DNA from: Nonomuraea maritima
GTDB lineage: Bacteria > Actinomycetota > Actinomycetes > Streptosporangiales > Streptosporangiaceae
Direction of reading: 5' to 3'
Length of the DNA: 64,000 nucleotides
Assembly (NCBI RefSeq): GCF_900100395.1
Contig: NZ_FNFB01000020.1
Coordinates: forward strand, 62,001 to 126,000
In this document: positions 58,635 to 64,000 of the stretch, piece by piece
Numbering within the stretch: the stretch's first letter is position 1
Layout: every line of letters starts with the position of its first letter
Notes under the pieces: generated by a model
What the model saw: only the letters and a program-made list of their open reading frames with translations
The model's database searches: none
What the model was told of the DNA's origin: nothing
Position numbers and translations under genes: made by a program

Positions 58635-59504
58635 TCAGCCGGGCAGCGTCTCCCCGCCGATCGGGGCCAGCACCTCGCCCGTGTAGTACGACGACAGCCG
58701 CTCCGCCGCGAAGAACACGTACGAGGGCGCGATCTCGTCGGGGTCGGCGGCCCGCCGCATCGGCACCTGCTCGCCGAAGTGCTCCACCTTCTCCTGCGGC
58801 ATGGTCGCCGGGATCAACGGCGTCCACACCGGTCCTGGAGCGACCGCGTTCACCCGGATCCCCCGCTCGACCAGGCTCTGCGCCATCGAGTACGTGAAGG
58901 CGTTGATGGCGCCCTTGGTGGCGGCGTAGTCGATGAGCGTCCTGTTGCCGCGCAGGCCGTTGATCGACGACGTGTTGATGATCGCCGACCCTTCCCGCAG
59001 GTGGGGCAGGGCCGCCTTGGTGACGCGGAAGTAGCTGTGGATGTTCACCGCGAACGTGTGCTCCCACTGCTCGTCGCTCAGCTCCTCCAGCGAGTCGACC
59101 GGCGCCTGGTAGGCCACGTTGTTGACGACGATGTCGAGCCCGCCCAGCTCGGCGACCGTCCGCTCGACCACGGACGCGCACACCTCGCTGTCGGCCAGGT
59201 CTCCGGGCAGCAGCACGCACCGCCGCCCGGCCGCCTCCACCAGCTTCGCGGTGTGGCGCGCGTCGTCGTGCTCGCTCAGGTAGGCGATGGCGACGTCGGC
59301 CCCCTCCTTGGCGAAGGCCACGGCCACCGCGCGGCCGATCCCCGAGTCGCCGCCGGTGACCAGGGCCCGTTTGTCCTTCAGCAGGCCGCTGCCGGGGTAG
59401 TCGCGCATCTCGTCCCGCGGTTCCGGGGTCATCTCCCCCGTACGGCCCGGGTAGGGCTGTCGCTGCGCGGGAGGCGTGGTGTCCGATTGCTCAGGCATGG
59501 CCAT
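58635..59504 (-). CDS. SDR-family oxidoreductase (YhxC/YghA type)
   Basis: A 289-residue SDR with a long N-terminal extension (PAQRQPYPGRTGEMTPEPRD), then TGGDSGIG, NNVAYQ (NNAG variant), catalytic Ser in NTSSINGL and YAATKGA, closing GEVLAPIGGETLPG. This stress-related subgroup is often near hemerythrin or catalase genes, as here. Confidence 0.9.
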   Translation of the reverse strand: MAMPEQSDTTPPAQRQPYPGRTGEMTPEPRDEMRDYPGSGLLKDKRALVTGGDSGIGRAVAVAFAKEGADVAIAYLSEHDDARHTAKLVEAAGRRCVLLPGDLADSEVCASVVERTVAELGGLDIVVNNVAYQAPVDSLEELSDEQWEHTFAVNIHSYFRVTKAALPHLREGSAIINTSSINGLRGNRTLIDYAATKGAINAFTYSMAQSLVERGIRVNAVAPGPVWTPLIPATMPQEKVEHFGEQVPMRRAADPDEIAPSYVFFAAERLSSYYTGEVLAPIGGETLPG

Positions 59505-59534
59505 CGACGTGCCCCCGTTCCTGGCCGGCTAACG

Positions 59535-60215
59535 TCAGGTGAGCACGCGCGGGGGCATCGCGGTGCCGTACAGCTTCTGGGCGTAGGACGCGTACGCCGC
59601 GACGGACAGGTCTCTGATGACCAGCCGCAGGTCGGCGGGCAGGGCGGCGATGACGCCGTCGATCGTCTCCAGATCTGACTCGTACATGAGCATGCCGACG
59701 ATGACGGGTACCGCGTCGGGCGGGTTGTGCGCGATGCCCTCCTTGCCCGCGCGCGCGTACTCCTCCCTGCTCAGATGGCGTTCGATGAGCGGGACGACCC
59801 GCTCCTCCTCCAGGCTGAGGTGCGTCTCCAGCACCGGCACCAGCTCGTCGAGCGCCCTGGCGACCGCGGCCCTGGCCCTGGCGGAGGCGTCCTCACGCCA
59901 GGCGGCCAGCGCCATGTTCAGCCGTACGTAGCCGTGGTGGATGCGCGTGTGCTGCTCCTCCATGACCAGCACGATCGGCGCGAGCTCCGCCCCCACCCGT
60001 TCCAGCAGCAGGGGCCAGAGGTACTTGTCCTCGGCCGTGTGGTGGCCGTGCAGCACGTGGTTCAGCAGCGCGATGTGGTCGGCGACGACCGTGGCACGGT
60101 GCAGGTCGCCGACCCGCGCGGCGCGGACCAGGTCGGGCGTGTTCCCGTATTCGCGGCGGAACATGGTGTGCATCGCGAACATGTCGCGCGTGTCGGCGAG
60201 ACGTCCCTGTCTCAT
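59535..60215 (-). CDS. Hemerythrin-like domain protein
   Basis: A 226-residue protein: HTMFRREYGNTPDLV, VVADHIALLNHVLHGHHTAE, YLWPLLLERVG, EEQHTRIHHGYVRLN and LETHLSLEEERVVPLIERHL give the HHE iron ligands in two helix pairs. The C-terminal 60 residues form an added helical region. ATG start. Second hemerythrin of the cassette. Confidence 0.88.
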   Translation of the reverse strand: MRQGRLADTRDMFAMHTMFRREYGNTPDLVRAARVGDLHRATVVADHIALLNHVLHGHHTAEDKYLWPLLLERVGAELAPIVLVMEEQHTRIHHGYVRLNMALAAWREDASARARAAVARALDELVPVLETHLSLEEERVVPLIERHLSREEYARAGKEGIAHNPPDAVPVIVGMLMYESDLETIDGVIAALPADLRLVIRDLSVAAYASYAQKLYGTAMPPRVLT

Positions 60216-60455
60216 GCTGAGTCTTCCCCCGATGACTTCGGCGCCGGCCGGCTCGGTGGCGGACCTGGTTCCCGGTCAGGTCGGCCCCGGACGGCACGCT
60301 TTCTTCAGTTCGCGCGGGTGGCGGCACCCGCCCCGCGGTTCCCCCCGGAGAACCACGAGCCACGCAGGGCGGACCTTACGCGGGATGCCACACACCGGGC
60401 AAGCGCCACGAATCGGGAAATCGTCCCTACGACGCGCTGACCCGGCATCGACGGC

Positions 60456-61403
60456 TCAGGCGCGGAACGTCCGCCGGTAGGCGTCCGGCGGCACGCCGAC
60501 CGCGCGGTGGAAGTGACGGCGCAGCGTCGTCGCCGTGCCCATGCCCGCCGCCGCGGCTATGACGTCGACACTGTCCTCCGTGGTCTCCAGCAGCTCCTGC
60601 GCGCGGCGGATCCGCTGCGTCAGCAGCCACTGCAGCGGCGTCGTGCCGGTCACCGAGCGGAAGTGGCGGGCCAGGTGGCGCGAGCTCATGTTCGCCTGGC
60701 GCGCCAGGTCCTCCACGGTGAGCGGCTCGTCCAGCCGCGCCATCACCCAGGGGAGCAGTGCGCCCAGCGGATGGCCGTCCTGGGCGGGCACCGGCGTGGT
60801 GACGTACTGGGCCTGGCCGCCCGCCCGGTGCGGCGGCACGACGAGGCGGCGCGCCACCACGTTCGCGACGGCCGAGCCGTGGTCGCGGCGGACCAGGTGC
60901 AGGCACAGGTCCAGCGCGGCGGCCTTGCCGGCGGACGACAGCACGCTGCCGTTGTCGACGTAGAGCACGTCCGGATCGACCTCCACCCGCGGATAGCGCG
61001 CGGCCAGCTGCCCGGTGTGGGCCCAGTGCGTCGTGGCGCGCAGCCCGTCGAGCAGGCCGGCGGCGGCGAGCACGAACACGCCCGTGCACAGGGAGGCGAC
61101 CCGCGCGCCCGCCTCGTGCGCCGCGCGCACCGCCGCGACCAGGTCGGCCGGCGGGTCCTCGTCCACGTCGGCCAGGGCGGGCACGATCACGGTGCCGGCG
61201 TCCGCCAGCCGGTCGAGCCCGAAGTCGGGCTCGATCACGAACCGGCCGATCCGCACGGGGTGCTCGCCGCACACCCGCACGTCGTACCAGGGGGCCGGCA
61301 CCGCGTCCGGGGCGGATCCGAAGATCTCGTACGCGAGGGACAGCTCGAAGTGCAGCATCCCGTCGGTGGCGGCGACGGCGACGGAACGCGACGCAGGGGT
61401 CAT
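60456..61403 (-). CDS. GlxA-family transcriptional regulator (DJ-1/PfpI plus AraC)
   Basis: A 315-residue two-domain regulator: DJ-1-like N-terminal domain (LHFELSLAYEIFGSAPDAVP, VASLCTGVFVLAAAGLLDG with Cys at the nucleophile elbow) and an AraC domain (LTVEDLARQANMSSRHLARH and IAAAAGMGTATTLRRHFHRA). Start chosen at the ATG at 61403 because TACAAT ends seven bases upstream, as in leaderless genes; ATG at 61424 is the alternative. Divergent from a saccharopine-dehydrogenase-like gene, its probable target. Confidence 0.9.
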   Translation of the reverse strand: MTPASRSVAVAATDGMLHFELSLAYEIFGSAPDAVPAPWYDVRVCGEHPVRIGRFVIEPDFGLDRLADAGTVIVPALADVDEDPPADLVAAVRAAHEAGARVASLCTGVFVLAAAGLLDGLRATTHWAHTGQLAARYPRVEVDPDVLYVDNGSVLSSAGKAAALDLCLHLVRRDHGSAVANVVARRLVVPPHRAGGQAQYVTTPVPAQDGHPLGALLPWVMARLDEPLTVEDLARQANMSSRHLARHFRSVTGTTPLQWLLTQRIRRAQELLETTEDSVDVIAAAAGMGTATTLRRHFHRAVGVPPDAYRRTFRA

Positions 61404-61504
61404 GTCCGGAATTGTACGGGTCATGTCGTTCCAGACACTGGGCGTCGCCCGGCAATCAGGACAGCATTCCCGTGTCACAACATTTCGAGCAGGTGGGAGC
61501 GGGC

Positions 61505-62539
61505 ATGGGAGCGGGTCAGAAAGTCGCGGTGTTCGGCGCGTACGGGCACACCGGGCGGTTCGTGGCCACGGAGTTACGCGAGCGTGGCCACGTCCCGCTG
61601 CTGCTCGGCCGCGACCTCGACAAGCTGCTGGCGATGGCACGGGAAGGCATGGAGTCGCGGCAGGCGTCGGTCGACGACCCGGCCTCGCTCGACCGGGCCC
61701 TGGTGGGGGCCGCGGCGGTGGTCAACTGTGCCGGGCCGTTCGCCGCGACGGCCGGCCCGGTGGTCGAGGCGGCGCTGCGGGCCGGCATCCCGTACGTGGA
61801 CGTGGCGGCCGAGATCGAGGCGAACGTCGACACCTTCGCCCACTTCGCCGAGCCGGCCCGCGCCCGAGGCGGCGTGGTGGTCCCCGCGATGGCCTTCTAC
61901 GGCGGCCTCGGCGACCTGCTCGTCACCACCGCGATGGGCGACTGGACGGCCGCGGACGAGGCGCACGTCGCCTACGGCCTCAGCAGCTGGCACCCGACCG
62001 CCGGGACGGTCGCCTCGGGCGTGGTCTCGGGGCAGCGGCGGGCCGGCCGCCGCGTCCGCCACACCGGCGGGCGGCTGCAGTACCACGACGACGCCCTGCC
62101 CACCCTGGAGTGGCGCTTCCCCGCCCCGCTCGGCCCGCAGCGCGTCATCGGCGAGTTCACCATGGCGGACGTCGTCACCGTGCCCAGCCACCTGGCCGTC
62201 CCCGAGGTGCGTACGTACATGACCGCCAACGCGGCCGCGGACCTGTCCGCCCCGAACGCGGCGTCGCCGGCCGCCGTCGACGAGCGCGGGCGTTCCGCGC
62301 AGACGTTCGTGGTCGACGTGCTCGTCCGCTCCGGCGGGGCCGAACGCCGCCTGTCCGCCTCCGGCCAGGACATCTACGCCATCAGCGCACCCCTCGCGGT
62401 GGAGGCCGTCGAGCGCGTCCTGTCCGGCAGGGTCAGGGCCACCGGCGTGGTGTCCGCGGGGGCGGCCTTCGACGCCCCCGACTTCCTCCGCGCGCTGTCC
62501 CCGCACCTCTCGCTGCACATCCCGGCCGGAGCGGTGTGA
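61505..62539 (+). CDS. Saccharopine dehydrogenase-family (trans-acting enoyl reductase-like) protein
   Basis: A 344-residue NAD(P)-binding protein: VAVFGAYGHTGRFVATELRE, LLGRDLDKL, AAVVNCAGPFAATAGPVVEA, YVDVAAEIEAN and VVVPAMAFYGGLGDLL. It is an oxidoreductase of the saccharopine reductase group whose substrate is unknown. ATG at 61505 with GGGAG upstream. Confidence 0.88.
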   Translation: MGAGQKVAVFGAYGHTGRFVATELRERGHVPLLLGRDLDKLLAMAREGMESRQASVDDPASLDRALVGAAAVVNCAGPFAATAGPVVEAALRAGIPYVDVAAEIEANVDTFAHFAEPARARGGVVVPAMAFYGGLGDLLVTTAMGDWTAADEAHVAYGLSSWHPTAGTVASGVVSGQRRAGRRVRHTGGRLQYHDDALPTLEWRFPAPLGPQRVIGEFTMADVVTVPSHLAVPEVRTYMTANAAADLSAPNAASPAAVDERGRSAQTFVVDVLVRSGGAERRLSASGQDIYAISAPLAVEAVERVLSGRVRATGVVSAGAAFDAPDFLRALSPHLSLHIPAGAV

Positions 62540-62615
62540 GGCACACCCATCGGAAGATCGATAACGCGGGCGAGTAATGTCGACATGACGACCCGCGGCT
62601 TCTGAGGACGGTGGG

Positions 62616-62861
62616 GTGAAGCGCGACCACGCACGTGCCGACGGCTCGGCCCGCGACGGGTCCGCGCCCAACGCCATCTGCGTCGGAGGGCCCTGCGACC
62701 GCATGCTCACCCGCATCCACCAGGACGTCGGCTGCGTGCAGGTGCCGTCCCGCGCCGACGGGCCGCCCCGCAACGTCACCTACCGGATCACCTCAGGACG
62801 CCTGCACCACCCGTCGAGCGAGGTCCCGTTCACGGTGCTGGTCTGGAGCGGCGCCGGATAG
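62616..62861 (+). CDS. Small hypothetical protein
   Basis: An 81-residue protein from a GTG with GAGGACGG upstream: NAICVGGPCDRMLTRIHQDV, GCVQVPSR and VTYRITSGRLHHPSSEVPFT, with three Cys. Looks like a small beta-rich domain found in actinomycetes; no name known to me. It ends a few bases before the convergent modC end. Confidence 0.6.
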   Translation: MKRDHARADGSARDGSAPNAICVGGPCDRMLTRIHQDVGCVQVPSRADGPPRNVTYRITSGRLHHPSSEVPFTVLVWSGAG

Positions 62862-62865
62862 GCGC

Positions 62866-63897
62866 TCACGTCGGGTACGCCTGCGTCTCGGTGGCCTTGA
62901 CCGACGCCCAGACCGTCCGGCCAGGGGTCAGGTCAAGGTCGGCGACCGCGGCGGGCGTGATGTCGGCGAACGCCGGGATCGGTCCGTCGAGATGCACCCG
63001 TACGTTGTCGCCGTGCCGTTCGACGCCCTCGACGCGCGCCCGCCACACGTTGCGCGGGCTGCCGTCCGGCCGGGAGCGGTAGAGCGCCACGGCCGACGGC
63101 GGGAAGGCGACGAACGCGGGCCCCTCCACCGGGTTGGCGGTGCTCATCAGCAGCTCGCCGACCTTCACCCGCGGCCCGTCGGCGACGCCCCGGTACAGGT
63201 TGAGCCCCACCAGCCGGGCCACGTAGTCGGTACGCGGCCGGCGGGCCACCTCGGCGGGCGTGCCCTGCTGGACGATCGCCCCCTGCTCGACGACGACCAG
63301 CCGGTCGGCCAGCACCATCGCGTCCAGCGGGTCGTGCGTGACGAGGACGGTCGCGCCGTCGAACTCCGCCAGGTGCCGGCGCAGCCCCGCGCGGACCTCC
63401 AGCCGGGTGTGGGCGTCGAGCGCGGCGAGCGGCTCGTCGAGCAGCAGCAGCCGGGGCCGTACGGCGAGCGCGCGGGCCAGCGCGACCCGCTGCGCCTGGC
63501 CACCGGACAGCCGCCGGGGCTTGGCCGCCGCGTGGTCCGCGAGGCCGACGCGGTCGAGCAGGCCGGCCGCGACGCGGCGGGCCTCGGCCTTGGGCACGCC
63601 CCGGCAGCGCGGTCCGAAGGCGACGTTGTCGAGCGCCGACAGGTGCGGGAAGAGCAGGTAGTCCTGGAACACCATGCCGATGGGACGCCCCTCGGCGGGC
63701 AGGGTGTGCAGCGGCCGCCCGTCGAGGTCGATCCGTCCCGCGCTCATCGTCACGAGCCCGGCGAGGGCGCGCAGCGCGGTGGTCTTGCCCGCGCCGTTGG
63801 GGCCGAGCAGGGCGACGACCTCGCCCGGCGCGACGCGCAGCGCGATGTCGAGGGTGAACGCGGGCCTGGTGACGACCAGGTGGGCGTCGAGCGTCAC
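62866..63897 (-). CDS. modC: Molybdate-type ABC transporter ATP-binding protein
   Basis: A 343-residue ATPase: Walker A LLGPNGAGKTTALR, Q-loop FQDYLLFPH, signature LSGGQAQRVALARALAV, Walker B LLLLDEPLAALDA and a C-terminal TOBE-like domain (VWRARVEGVERHGDNVRVHL, ADITPAAVADLDLTPG). This architecture is that of molybdate and tungstate importers. GTG at 63897 gives a GTGA overlap with the permease stop; an ATG at 63912 is also possible. Confidence 0.88.
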   Translation of the reverse strand: MTLDAHLVVTRPAFTLDIALRVAPGEVVALLGPNGAGKTTALRALAGLVTMSAGRIDLDGRPLHTLPAEGRPIGMVFQDYLLFPHLSALDNVAFGPRCRGVPKAEARRVAAGLLDRVGLADHAAAKPRRLSGGQAQRVALARALAVRPRLLLLDEPLAALDAHTRLEVRAGLRRHLAEFDGATVLVTHDPLDAMVLADRLVVVEQGAIVQQGTPAEVARRPRTDYVARLVGLNLYRGVADGPRVKVGELLMSTANPVEGPAFVAFPPSAVALYRSRPDGSPRNVWRARVEGVERHGDNVRVHLDGPIPAFADITPAAVADLDLTPGRTVWASVKATETQAYPT

Positions 63898-64000
63898 GGC
63901 GCGGCCACCCATCGGTCGCGCAGACTGGCCAGGACGACGACCGAGACCGCCAGCAGCACCAGGCTGAGCACGATGGCGGCCTCAGGGTCGGTCTCCAGCG
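63894..64000 (-). CDS. ABC permease, C-terminal part (partial; ModB type)
   Basis: The right edge cuts a leftward gene. The visible 34 residues read LETDPEAAIVLSLVLLAVSV then VVLASLRDRWVAAP, a last transmembrane helix and short tail, as in molybdate permease ModB. Its stop TGA at 63894-63896 overlaps the ATP-binding gene. Confidence 0.75.
   Translation of the reverse strand, partial: LETDPEAAIVLSLVLLAVSVVVLASLRDRWVAAP

Overview
This is a high-GC actinobacterial window. The evidence is the codon use (almost always G or C in the third position), many GTG starts, GTGA/ATGA start-stop overlaps, leaderless-looking promoters, several ECF sigma factors with SnoaL-like tails, and a tRNA-Thr / tRNA-Met / rpmG locus of actinomycete type. 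A Streptosporangiales (Nonomuraea-like) chromosome is my best guess, by inference only. I see no rRNA, CRISPR array, prophage or origin.

Layout. 1-3.1 kb: the end of an unknown gene, a repeat-bearing non-coding stretch, rpmG, tRNA-Met and tRNA-Thr, with an ECF sigma factor/AhpD-like module between the two tRNAs. 3.1-10.6 kb: secreted cell-wall hydrolases (NlpC/P60, GH25), a DrrAB-type ABC exporter and assorted small enzymes. 11.1-20.1 kb: a nine-gene, tightly overlapping exopolysaccharide operon (initiating sugar-phosphate transferase, Wzy-like ligase, MurJ/Wzx-like flippase, deacetylase, two GT4 transferases, Wzz-like protein, FemAB/CelD-like acyltransferase). It is flanked by a GH26-like hydrolase on the opposite strand, an ATP-grasp ligase, an FAD monooxygenase and a secreted GEVED protein. 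24.7-29.6 kb: an amidase, a Tat-exported PHP-domain protein, and an ArsR/CDF metal-efflux operon. 29.6-32.6 kb: a scarred, repeat-rich stretch with two decayed genes, an AlkZ-like protein carrying a low-complexity insert, a His-rich secreted protein and an array of about nine 33-bp hairpin repeats. 32.6-36.9 kb: a two-component system, a lipoprotein DD-carboxypeptidase and a MarR/hydrolase divergon. 37-40.2 kb: a CsoR/DUF4396 operon and a TetR/SDR divergon with two perfect operators. 40.2-43.3 kb: three ECF41-like sigma genes, one lacking region 4. 44.7-48.9 kb: two orphan soluble histidine kinases, an SDR, and a CmtR-like ArsR with a second CDF transporter. 49.9-52.3 kb: an ArsR-SRPBCC operon split by a TnpB-only IS200/IS605-type element whose nuclease is damaged. 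52.6-64 kb: a dicarboxylate symporter, a Tat acetoacetate-decarboxylase-like protein, a redox cassette (two hemerythrins, a haem-oxygenase-like diiron protein, GT2, CDGSH, STAS, SDR), a GlxA regulator opposite a saccharopine-dehydrogenase-like gene, and the end of a molybdate-type modBC operon.

The strongest candidates for something new are the exopolysaccharide locus with its ATP-grasp/FAD decoration pair, the TnpB insertion that supplies the ArsR stop codon, the ECF41 cluster with a sigma-4-less member, and the hairpin array upstream of the two-component system.
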